From Glaciecola sp. XM2 (GTDB lineage Bacteria; Pseudomonadota; Gammaproteobacteria; Enterobacterales; Alteromonadaceae), in the NCBI RefSeq assembly GCF_018595715.1, contig NZ_JAHEOJ010000017.1, positions 1-64,000 of the forward strand: DNA of 64,000 bases, read 5' to 3'. The notes beneath the pieces are model-generated. The model was given only the letters and a program-made list of their open reading frames with translations, ran no database searches and was not told the DNA's origin. Of this stretch, positions 1 to 7,932 are shown one piece after another (the first letter of the stretch is position 1; every line of letters starts with the position of its first letter). The position numbers and the translations under genes were made by a program.

Positions 1-46
1 GTAGTGTGGGGATTCCCCATGTGAGAGTAGCACATCGCCAGACTCC
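1..46 (+). rRNA. rrf: 5S ribosomal RNA, 3' end (partial)
   Basis: The first ~46 bases match the 3' end of gammaproteobacterial 5S rRNA: the GTAGTGTGGGG..CCCCATG helix, the GAGAGTAG loop and the closing CATCGCCAGACTCC. The 5' part lies outside the window, so this is the end of an rRNA operon transcribed rightwards. It is followed directly by a strong terminator. Confidence 0.93.
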
Positions 47-52
47 CATACC

Positions 53-83
53 AAGCCCTAGCATTATGCTGGGGCTTTTTTAT
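53..83 (+). terminator. Rho-independent terminator of the rRNA operon
   Basis: A 10-bp stem (AGCCCTAGCA at 54-63 with TGCTGGGGCT at 67-76, one G-U pair) closes a 3-base loop and runs into a T tract. It begins a few bases after the 5S rRNA 3' end, as expected for an rrn terminator. Positions 84-251 hold no gene I can recognise. Confidence 0.9.
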
Positions 84-251
84 TGCCTGTAATATAGGTT
101 TTTTAAAACCTTGTGCACTGCCTGTTAGATTTAAGTTAGCTAATGGGGTAGAAAAGAGTGTTTGTAGAGGGTTTATCGAGCGTTATGAAAATACGCTGCA
201 TTTATTAAAGGCCAAATAAATTAAACAAGTACAAGGAGGATTAGCTCACGT

Positions 252-1991
252 CTAACCTACTCGAGAATATTTTGATTTCACATCAAGCCACCTACTCTCA
301 AAGCCCTCGCATGGCAAAGCGCTATCGTAGTATTTACCCTGAAGACGGCTAAAATTTAAGGATTTGCATAGGGCAAATTGTGCGTCTGTTTCGATACCTT
401 TGGCAATGATTTCTATGTCTAGTGTTCTGGCGAATGCGACTATGGCGCGCAAGAAATTATAGTCGTCAACAGAATCTAGGCTTTCCTGAATAAAGCGAGA
501 ATCAATTTTTAGTGCGCTTGCTTTACATGCTTGCAGTCTATGAAGTGACCCCTGATGCGCATCAAACCCATCGAGTACTATTTTGAAGCCAGCATCTGTT
601 AACGCACCGAGCCATTGTTGCGGCTCTTGCATTTGGCTGATCGTGTCTTCCGTAATTTCTAATTCTATAGCGTCGCTATTCAGGTCGTTGACTTTAAGTA
701 TACTTAGAATTTTATCTAGGTAGGTGTCGCTGCATACTTCTATTGACGTTACAGGGATTGCTAAAGAGAAACGTAATACTAAACCGGGTACCTTTTTACG
801 CCATAGGGAAAGTTGGGAACACGCCGTTTCAAATGCCCATAGGCCTATTTGTGGCATCAGTTTGAGTTGCGAAAGCATTGGCATAAACACACTAGGCTGT
901 TCAAACTGGCCACCGTCATTACGCCAGCGAATGGATACTTCGACCCCTGATAGGGATGCTTCATTATGATTTATCTGTGGTTGGTAAAACAACTCAAAGG
1001 CTTTTTTTTCAGCCGCTTGTAGGAGTCTGAGTTCGTAAGTTGCGTGAGCAGATATTTTTGCCTGCGTTGTTGGTGAGAAAAAGTGATACTGATTTCGCCC
1101 CTGAGCTTTTGCTTTATATAGCGCAATATCAGCGGTCTTGAGCAGCTCCTCGGGACTATTAGCATTGTCAGGGTAACAGGAAATACCCATGCTGGTTTTA
1201 ATTTCCAAGGAGATATTGTTTAGAAGGACTGGCGATTTTAGAGACCCATAAATACGGTCTACCAAAAACAAAATTTCTTCAATTGAGGTGAGATTATTAA
1301 CAATAATTGCGAATTCGTCGCCGCCTAAACGGCAGATCTCATCACCCTCCCTTACCTGAGATTTTAGCTTTTGTGCAAAGCGCTGCAGCAGTGCATCGCC
1401 AATATCATGTCCATATGTGTCATTCACTGCTTTGAAGTTATCAAGATCAAGCAACACTAAGCCTAAATATGTTTCAGTACGCAATGCACTCGGTAGTGCG
1501 CTTTGTATAATGGTATCGAACCAGTATCGGTTGGCTAGGCCTGTGAGGGTGTCTTTTTTAGCTAACTTTTCGAGAGAGTCTCTACTCTGCGTCAAGTTTA
1601 ATTGAATTGCATATCGTTCCTGTGCATGCAAAATAGCGCGCAGCAGCCTTGTATCGTTAACTTCATGTTTTGGTATAAAGTCTTGTGCGCCAGCTTTTAT
1701 GCACATCAGCGCCATATCTTCATCTTGAATATGACTTAAAACAATGACCGCGGTAAACGAAGTTTGTTGATTCGAAAGCTTTTCAAGTAATTCCAATCCA
1801 TTCATACATGGCATATGTAAATCTAATAAGATAATGTCGTAGCTCGCACTTGCAATGAATTCTTCACCTTGAAGTGCATTCTCAGCTTCAACAATCACCG
1901 CATCTAACTGTGATTTTTTGATTGCGCGCTTAATCGACATCCTATCAACAATGTCATCGTCTATGATGAGGATCTTTAACTGCTCACTCAT
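252..1991 (-). CDS. Response regulator, REC-GGDEF-(degenerate EAL); probable diguanylate cyclase
   Basis: 579 aa. Residues ~5-125 form a CheY-like receiver with acidic residues D11-D13 and phospho-acceptor D57. The GGDEF domain (~140-305) has an intact GGDEF signature at 223-227 and an RxxD inhibitory site (R214-D217), so it should make c-di-GMP with product feedback. The C-terminal EAL domain (~325-575) is degraded: the EAL triad reads EVS (351-353) and the DDFGTG motif reads DGFDAH (from 474), removing catalytic acids, so it is probably a non-hydrolysing sensor domain. It is last in a four-gene operon, 30 bp after the receiver gene. Cytosolic. The catalytic assignments are inferred from motifs, not tested. 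Confidence 0.93.
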   Translation of the reverse strand: MSEQLKILIIDDDIVDRMSIKRAIKKSQLDAVIVEAENALQGEEFIASASYDIILLDLHMPCMNGLELLEKLSNQQTSFTAVIVLSHIQDEDMALMCIKAGAQDFIPKHEVNDTRLLRAILHAQERYAIQLNLTQSRDSLEKLAKKDTLTGLANRYWFDTIIQSALPSALRTETYLGLVLLDLDNFKAVNDTYGHDIGDALLQRFAQKLKSQVREGDEICRLGGDEFAIIVNNLTSIEEILFLVDRIYGSLKSPVLLNNISLEIKTSMGISCYPDNANSPEELLKTADIALYKAKAQGRNQYHFFSPTTQAKISAHATYELRLLQAAEKKAFELFYQPQINHNEASLSGVEVSIRWRNDGGQFEQPSVFMPMLSQLKLMPQIGLWAFETACSQLSLWRKKVPGLVLRFSLAIPVTSIEVCSDTYLDKILSILKVNDLNSDAIELEITEDTISQMQEPQQWLGALTDAGFKIVLDGFDAHQGSLHRLQACKASALKIDSRFIQESLDSVDDYNFLRAIVAFARTLDIEIIAKGIETDAQFALCKSLNFSRLQGKYYDSALPCEGFESRWLDVKSKYSRVG

Positions 1992-2021
1992 AAAAAGTGC
2001 TCCGTTATGGATGTATTGTGA

Positions 2022-2444
2022 CTATTCTGGAAATTCGTTTATCTCGTAATAACTGTTCAATAAGTTCATTAGCCCTTTGAATTCAGGATCTGATGAAGAC
2101 TTAGCAACATAACCCGCTACATGCTGTTCATACGCAGCCATTTTATCCTCTTCATCTTTTGAGGTAGTCATCACAAAAACAATACTGTCGTTTAAGGCTT
2201 TATCCTGCCTAAGTTCATCTAGCATCTCCAGGCCATTCATTTTTGGCATATTGATGTCAAGTACAACAATATAAGGACGTTGCACCTTGCCCTTCAACAT
2301 TTCTAAGCCTTCTGCGCCATTACGAGCCCTGAATATCTTAAAAAGGTGCGAGCTTCGGTTAAATGCTCTTTTCATGCCAATGACATCAACGTCATCGTCG
2401 TCTATTAACAATACATTTAAGCCCGTTATTTCATTTAATTTCAT
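2022..2444 (-). CDS. Stand-alone receiver (CheY/Rcp1-like response regulator)
   Basis: 140 aa, a single receiver domain with no output domain. The acidic pocket IDDDDVD lies near residue 15, the phospho-acceptor Asp is in VVLDINMP, the conserved Thr in VMTTS, and the last motif has Lys in YVAKSS. Rcp1-like receivers of this kind typically partner PAS or phytochrome-type kinases. Its start overlaps the end of the histidine kinase gene by 14 bp, so the two are translationally coupled and are almost certainly partners. It may act as a phosphate sink or shuttle between the kinase and the two c-di-GMP proteins in the same operon; this role is inference. Confidence 0.9.
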   Translation of the reverse strand: MKLNEITGLNVLLIDDDDVDVIGMKRAFNRSSHLFKIFRARNGAEGLEMLKGKVQRPYIVVLDINMPKMNGLEMLDELRQDKALNDSIVFVMTTSKDEEDKMAAYEQHVAGYVAKSSSDPEFKGLMNLLNSYYEINEFPE

Positions 2445-4893
2445 TGAGCATTTTCTCTAAGTGTTGCTGTTTAGGCCAAGTAAAGCTTATTGACGTCCCG
2501 AAACGACCGTCTGACTCCACCACAATTTTTCCTTCAAAACGATCGATTATTTTCTTTACCATTGCTAATCCCATGCCACTGCCTTCTACTTCATCTCTCG
2601 ATTTGAGTGTCTGAAATAGTTGGAATATTCGAGTTTGATCTACCGGTGCTATCCCTGGTCCATTGTCGGATATGATAAATGTATAACTGCGCCCATTGTC
2701 TGAGGCGCTCACTTTCACCCATCCCTGGTCATTGTTGTTGTGCTTAATTGCGTTGTTAATTAAGTTTCTAAATATGAGCTCTAAGGGAGTAGATAGGGTA
2801 GTAAATGTCGGTAAATCCTTATCAAGTTTCAATGCGAACGACTGAGGATGCTCGAGCAAATTAAAGACGTTTTCGCATACGTTGGTAGTATTAAACAGCG
2901 AAAACTCACCGTTTTTCCTTCCAGCTTTTGCGTATGTCAGTAAGTCATCAAGTAGTCTGTCTAGACGGGTGATTCGGCTTTGCATAAGTTGTAAATAACC
3001 ACTTGTTTCTTTGCTAGCAAAGCCTTCAATATCTGACTCTACCCAACTTGCCAGTTGCGTGATCGCTCTTAACGGCGAGCGCAAATCATGCGAAGCAACG
3101 TAGGCAAACTCGTCGAGTTCTTTGTTGCTCCTCAGAAGCTGTTGAGTATAGCGATTCTTAAGTTCTTCTTGTGCTTGACGATGAGCAATATTCTTTATCG
3201 TGGCTGAGAAGAAATGTTCGTTGTTGTGAATGAACCTAGACACAGACATCTCAATGGGTACCGCCTGTCCATTTAACTTTATCGCAATGGTTTCAAGCGA
3301 CTTAGAAGAGAGAGGCTCATCTTCATCGACTGAGTCTAGGTGGTCTGCATTAAACTCAGAGGTAAATGAAGGTATTAAGTCACTAACAGATAAACCTAGC
3401 GCGTCAGATTCACTATAACCAAGCAGTGTTTGGGCGGCATTATTGAAACTCAATATCTTCTTGTTTGCATCAAGGAGAATGAGTGCTTCAGCCATGTTGT
3501 CTAAGGTGGTTTGCAAGCGAGTTTGTTGTTTTTGTAATTCATTTCGTGTGCGATGATGCTCATTTATCTCTTGCTCTAAAGAGCGTGCTTTGCTTTCCGT
3601 TATGGTTCTCAATCGAAATAGGTATACCAGCAACCCCAGCATCAACAATCCACCTAAGAGCATGATAAGAGGCAGTGGAGTTCGCTGATTCTGTATAAAG
3701 TCGGCATAGGGAGTAAAGGCGATATCGATTTTTATATCACCATTAACTAGTAGTGTTTGACGCTGTTCAAATGCTAAATTTACACTATTGTTCACACTAG
3801 CATCTTCATACAAAAGGTTTGATTCGGCGTCTACGAGGGTAATTTTATATTGTTGCTCTAAGGCCAGCGCTTCTTTTACTAGCAAAACTAAGCTTTCTAG
3901 GTCAATGATGCCCTTGTAATACACAACGTCTTCATCTTGCATTAATACCGGAGTACTCAACTCAATCAAAGATAAACTAGGATTTGCTTTTGATAAGCCC
4001 GCTCGGCGAGAGAATAGATTACCATGTTCGCCAGTCGCTGCGTCTTTGAGCCACTGTTCGGTGATTGATTTGTTCTTAGGTGAAATTTGAGACCAAACGA
4101 TTTGGTTTTGTTTATTGATGATGGCAAAGGCTTGGAAGCTGTCCATATTTGCAAGAACTTGCTGATTATCTCTTTCCCAAGCAGGAAAGGTATTACTATT
4201 GGAAATACTCAGATTACTACTAAGATTATCGAAAGAGTTCTCCAGTAATTCAAAGCGCTTGTTTAAGGCATTACTAAAAACTTGGTAATCTTCTTGAGTA
4301 CGCCGGTTAAGGTTTTGTTCTTCCCAAGCAATTAACGCTCTAAATAAATCCACAAATATCACTAATAGCGTGATTGAAATTGCAACGGCTATCCAGATAT
4401 CTCTGGTGCCAGTATTTTTTTGTTGCATCATTGTGCAACTAGCGATAACTGTTACTGACAAAAGCATCATCGCAATCGCAGTATGAATCGCCATGTGCGA
4501 GTCACCCCATGTCTGTGCATGGTCAATGCCGCTAAAGTATCCAATAATGGAGACTATGCTCAACCCTGCTGGCATGCTCGCAAGTAGTGAAACAAAGTAG
4601 TAGTTAGGCTTAAACTGACGGACAAGCATGGGGCCACTCAGAGCGGTGAAGCACAAAGCAGTGATGCTTGTCATAGCCTCACCACCTGGAAATAGCTGCC
4701 CCACTAAAAGCGATACTAGGATATTGTCAGTGGTTAATTCTGCGTCACCAGAAAGGGTATATGCAACGACGGTGCTTATTCCAATAAGCATCACTAGAGC
4801 GTTACATAAAAGAGTAAAGAGGTCGTACTGTTTAAATGAACGAAACACGCTTAATGACAAGAGCAAAAAACATAGGGCTGTGATGTATTGCAT
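2431..4893 (-). CDS. Membrane-bound PAS sensor histidine kinase
   Basis: 820 aa. The N-terminal ~190 residues contain several hydrophobic helices, a multi-pass membrane sensor. A probable periplasmic domain (~200-400) is closed by a TM helix (PLIMLLGGLLMLGLLVYLF). A coiled coil and a PAS domain (~455-575) follow, then HisKA with the phospho-acceptor His at ~602 (SHDLRSPLRAI). The HATPase_c domain has an N box (NLINNAIKH), G1 (DNGPGI) and G2 (GSGMGLA). All kinase motifs are intact. No receiver is fused; the lone receiver gene overlaps its 3' end. It lies 6 bp after the upstream REC-GGDEF-EAL gene, in the same operon. The signal is not recognisable from sequence. Confidence 0.92.
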   Translation of the reverse strand: MQYITALCFLLLSLSVFRSFKQYDLFTLLCNALVMLIGISTVVAYTLSGDAELTTDNILVSLLVGQLFPGGEAMTSITALCFTALSGPMLVRQFKPNYYFVSLLASMPAGLSIVSIIGYFSGIDHAQTWGDSHMAIHTAIAMMLLSVTVIASCTMMQQKNTGTRDIWIAVAISITLLVIFVDLFRALIAWEEQNLNRRTQEDYQVFSNALNKRFELLENSFDNLSSNLSISNSNTFPAWERDNQQVLANMDSFQAFAIINKQNQIVWSQISPKNKSITEQWLKDAATGEHGNLFSRRAGLSKANPSLSLIELSTPVLMQDEDVVYYKGIIDLESLVLLVKEALALEQQYKITLVDAESNLLYEDASVNNSVNLAFEQRQTLLVNGDIKIDIAFTPYADFIQNQRTPLPLIMLLGGLLMLGLLVYLFRLRTITESKARSLEQEINEHHRTRNELQKQQTRLQTTLDNMAEALILLDANKKILSFNNAAQTLLGYSESDALGLSVSDLIPSFTSEFNADHLDSVDEDEPLSSKSLETIAIKLNGQAVPIEMSVSRFIHNNEHFFSATIKNIAHRQAQEELKNRYTQQLLRSNKELDEFAYVASHDLRSPLRAITQLASWVESDIEGFASKETSGYLQLMQSRITRLDRLLDDLLTYAKAGRKNGEFSLFNTTNVCENVFNLLEHPQSFALKLDKDLPTFTTLSTPLELIFRNLINNAIKHNNNDQGWVKVSASDNGRSYTFIISDNGPGIAPVDQTRIFQLFQTLKSRDEVEGSGMGLAMVKKIIDRFEGKIVVESDGRFGTSISFTWPKQQHLEKMLNEIK

Positions 4894-4899
4894 TGGTCT

Positions 4900-6597
4900 T
4901 TATGCGTCTGTCAAGCGACTAAGCGGCACGGGCTTGCCAAACAGAAAGCCTTGTAATTTATCTAGCTTGAGCTCTTCACAAAATACGTGTTGATGATGGT
5001 GTTCAACACCCTCAGCAATTACAAGTAAGTCAAGACCTTGTAACATGATCACTAATCCCCTGAGTAGCGACATGTGCTTAAGCTGTCCGTTTTCAAGCTG
5101 AAATAGGCTCTTATCTACCTTTACGATATTGACGGGAAAGTTCATTAAATGCGAAATAGATGAAAACCCTGTGCCAAAATCATCGAGGGCGATCTTAATG
5201 CCGGCAGCGGATAGCTCTCGTAATACCGATTGAATATCACTATTGTTGTACATCAATGCGGTTTCGGTGATTTCTACAATCAATTGATCGTAAGGTATCT
5301 CGTGTTTGCGTAATGCCGATTTAATCATTTCTGAGAAGCCTTCTGAGATCAGCTGCAAAGGCGACACGTTAATCGACATGGAAAGCTTGAGTTCACTATG
5401 TAGTTGTAAGGTTTTCAGATCCGCTATTGCGCGCTCAGCGGCCCATTTACCCAAAGGTATAATGAGCTTACTTTGTTCTGCTATGGGAATGAATTCATCA
5501 GGTTCATACTCGCCGCAATCAGTAGGCCATCTTAAGAGCGCTTCGTATCCTAAAATGTCCTTAGTTTTGCAGTTGTAGATAGGCTGATAATTAACATTAA
5601 ATTTGTTATCAGCAATTAGTTCGGCAATAGAACTTTCTATCTTGAATGACCACGAGAACTCGTTTTGCATGTTACTTTCAAAGTAACAGATGGTATTGGT
5701 TCCAAGGTTCTTAGCGCGGTACATTGCAATTTCTGCGCGTTGAATTAATTCTGTTGCTTTGCTGGCGTCATTCGGATAAACCGCTATGCCCATACTTACA
5801 GTCAAGCGCACTTGAATTCCATTAACTAGCAATGGGGCATTGACCGCCGTTAAGAGTTTTTGCGCAAAACGATTAATCTCATTTTGAGAGCTGTAATGTG
5901 GCATAGCGATGCCAAAGCAATCTGCATGCAAACGACATAAAGTTTGAGTCTGTTCGCACTCTTGCAAGAGCTTGCGCACAACAGTCAAAATCAGTTCGTC
6001 GCCAAAATGATGCCCAAAATCATCATTGATAAATCGGAATTTGTTGATGTCTAGTAACAACAGAGCGGAAGGCTTGGTTTTATTGCTGCGCATTAAAACG
6101 TCGTTTTCTAGACGTTTAATAAAATGATATCGATTGAGTAAACCAGTAAGGGGATCACGCTCACTTACATACTTGACGTGCTCATGGCTACTAAGCAATT
6201 CACGCTCAGTTTCATAGTTTTTCTTAGCGTGTAAAAAAATCCGCTCCATACGCTTGCTGTCTAATTCTGTTTTGACAATGAAGTCTTGCGCGCCAGCTTT
6301 TAAGCACCTTTGAATTACCGGTTCACTGTTTACCGTGCTCATCATGACAATTGCGCCGACACCTAAATGCGCTTCGGCTCTGAGCGTGGTAATGTGCTCA
6401 GTGCCTCGTGCTTCAGGCATTAAGTAATCTAATAAAACAACATCAAAGTGGAATTTACTAAGGAGCTCTTTGGCATTTGTGACAGAGTCGGCCTCTTCTA
6501 CAACCCAGTTTGGGTTGCTTTCACAAAGCATTCGATTGGCGATCATTCGATCTGCGAGGTTGTCGTCTACTACTAAAATACGCATTATGCTACTCAT
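4900..6597 (-). CDS. Response regulator, REC-(degenerate GGDEF)-EAL; probable c-di-GMP phosphodiesterase
   Basis: 565 aa. The receiver (~5-125) has phospho-acceptor D57. In the GGDEF domain (~145-305) the signature reads HADCF at 224-228 and there is no RxxD site, so cyclase activity should be lost; such domains often bind GTP as regulators. The EAL domain (~320-560) is intact: YEALLRW (EAL 352-354), DDFGTGFSS (from 472), KVDKSLF and a late QGFLFGKP. The predicted activity is hydrolysis of c-di-GMP to pGpG. It is the first gene of the operon and is the mirror image of the last gene, which keeps GGDEF and loses EAL. Confidence 0.93.
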   Translation of the reverse strand: MSSIMRILVVDDNLADRMIANRMLCESNPNWVVEEADSVTNAKELLSKFHFDVVLLDYLMPEARGTEHITTLRAEAHLGVGAIVMMSTVNSEPVIQRCLKAGAQDFIVKTELDSKRMERIFLHAKKNYETERELLSSHEHVKYVSERDPLTGLLNRYHFIKRLENDVLMRSNKTKPSALLLLDINKFRFINDDFGHHFGDELILTVVRKLLQECEQTQTLCRLHADCFGIAMPHYSSQNEINRFAQKLLTAVNAPLLVNGIQVRLTVSMGIAVYPNDASKATELIQRAEIAMYRAKNLGTNTICYFESNMQNEFSWSFKIESSIAELIADNKFNVNYQPIYNCKTKDILGYEALLRWPTDCGEYEPDEFIPIAEQSKLIIPLGKWAAERAIADLKTLQLHSELKLSMSINVSPLQLISEGFSEMIKSALRKHEIPYDQLIVEITETALMYNNSDIQSVLRELSAAGIKIALDDFGTGFSSISHLMNFPVNIVKVDKSLFQLENGQLKHMSLLRGLVIMLQGLDLLVIAEGVEHHHQHVFCEELKLDKLQGFLFGKPVPLSRLTDA

Positions 6598-7142
6598 TGC
6601 CTTAAAAAGGGCGTGAAGCGTTTATTTTTAGCTTTATTAGCGACACGTGCTACATGTTCATATATTAAATATAGACCTTATTAAAGAAAAAGCTAAGGAT
6701 GTAAAAATAATAGGGAAAATTGTTGTAAGTCTTTGTCAGTAAAGGGCTAGAGAATAGCAGGGTGTTGTGCTTTTTCTCCAAAATATAAGTGCTTTGATGT
6801 AGCGCTTCACCCTTATGATCGTGACTCCTTTACACATAAAAAAACGAGCTAAGTGACTGTATGTAATCGTTATTGTGTGTTTATTAAACGATTTTTGATG
6901 ATGCGGTTTGATGCTTTTATTGAGAGGGACACTTACAGCTACAAAAGAGTGCTTAGCTAAAATCACAAAAGTTTGTTCTATGTCATGTTAAATAGCGCAA
7001 CAACGGGTTATCAAGCGTCTGTTGTCGTTGTTTTAATCTTTTTTAGTGACTAATTATTGGCTATTAAATATGCAATTTTCGTCTGTCACCAAGTTAATAT
7101 TACTGAGTTGCCAGCAGTGGCAATAAATATACCCATCTACTG
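6598..7142. other. Intergenic region between divergent units; no gene recognised
   Basis: This AT-rich stretch separates the minus-strand signalling operon from the plus-strand apt-dnaX unit and must carry promoters for both. The only distinct structure is a perfect hairpin, TTGCCA-GCAG-TGGCAA, at 7108-7123, just before a second hairpin with a T tract (7143-7174). A 76-codon minus-strand reading frame here looks spurious. Confidence 0.6.
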
Positions 7143-7174
7143 CAGGTGTTTCGGGGCCCGAGACCTGTTTTTTT
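7143..7174 (+). terminator. Candidate terminator/attenuator hairpin upstream of the small ORF and apt
   Basis: CAGGT (7143-7147) pairs with ACCTG (7163-7167), an inner TCGGG/CCCGA arm extends the stem, and seven T's follow from 7168. No plus-strand gene lies upstream to be terminated, so it could end a short untranslated RNA (possibly starting near 7070) or attenuate the downstream transcript. The function is inference. Confidence 0.4.
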
Positions 7175-7230
7175 CATCATATTTACAGTAGTATCCGCGC
7201 TTCTTTTTTTACTGTAGTAGGAATCTATCC

Positions 7231-7359
7231 ATGGCAAATGACAAAGGCTTCAAAGAAGTGTTTAACTGGTGGTACTTTTTAGGTATTGTACTAGCCCTCG
7301 TATCTTTTCCGCTGGTACATATTTTAGCGGGTTGGTATGTATTCTTTTTTAGCAATTAA
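7231..7359 (+). CDS. Small single-span membrane protein (42 aa), unknown
   Basis: A 42-codon frame starts at ATG 7231, with AGGA about nine bases upstream, and stops at TAA 7357-7359. The peptide begins MANDKGFKEVFNWWYFLG and continues as one hydrophobic helix (ALVSFPLVHILAGWYVFFF), ending SN. The soluble N terminus with a single membrane helix is a typical layout for a small inner-membrane protein. It lies 30 bp upstream of apt on the same strand and may be co-transcribed. I do not recognise a family. It is credible because of its RBS, its composition and its position in a gap otherwise without genes. Confidence 0.6.
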   Translation: MANDKGFKEVFNWWYFLGIVLALVSFPLVHILAGWYVFFFSN

Positions 7360-7389
7360 AGCGTAACCAAGACATCACAAGGGATTTTC

Positions 7390-7926
7390 GTGACAACCGA
7401 GCTCATCAAACAAGCTGTAACCACAATAACTGATTACCCAAAACCTGGAATTTTATTTCGAGATGTGACGAGTGTGCTCCAGCAACACACCGCATTTCAG
7501 GCATGTATTGATATGCTTAAACAAAACTATTCCGGGCAAACCTTTGATAAAATAGTCGGTACTGAAGCTAGAGGGTTTCTTTTTGGGGCGCCCCTTGCAC
7601 TTGCGTTAGGTGTCGGCTTTGTGCCGGTTAGAAAGCCCAAAAAGTTGCCGCGAGCAACAATCTCTGAGTCCTATGAGCTTGAATATGGCACCGATGAGCT
7701 TGAAATTCATAAAGACGCCATTAGTCCGGGTGACAACGTCTTGATGATAGATGATTTGTTAGCGACAGGCGGCACTATGATTGCCACAGCAAATTTGATT
7801 CGTCGCCTTGGCGGTAAAGCGGATTATGCGGGCTTTGTCATTTCTTTGCCTGATATCGGTGGCGAGAAAAAGCTAATTGAAGCCGGTATCACGCCATACT
7901 GCATCTGTGAATTTGAGGGTGATTAG
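7390..7926 (+). CDS. apt: Adenine phosphoribosyltransferase
   Basis: 178 aa, the normal length for Apt. It converts adenine and PRPP to AMP and pyrophosphate (purine salvage, cytosol). The PRPP-binding motif [13 protein letters not shown] is intact near residue 120, and the N-terminal FRDVTSVL and [10 protein letters not shown] segments are characteristic. The start is GTG at 7390 with AAGGG seven bases upstream. It lies 6 bp before dnaX, an arrangement also known from E. coli (apt-dnaX-ybaB-recR). Confidence 0.97.
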   Translation: MTTELIKQAVTTITDYPKPGILFRDVTSVLQQHTAFQACIDMLKQNYSGQTFDKIVGTEARGFLFGAPLALALGVGFVPVRKPKKLPRATISESYELEYGTDELEIHKDAISPGDNVLMIDDLLATGGTMIATANLIRRLGGKADYAGFVISLPDIGGEKKLIEAGITPYCICEFEGD

Positions 7927-7932
7927 TCGGTA

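Noticed and set aside
6736-6966. 76-codon minus-strand reading frame in the gap before apt
   Set aside because: No RBS, no protein-like composition and no neighbouring gene on that strand; AT-rich spacer.
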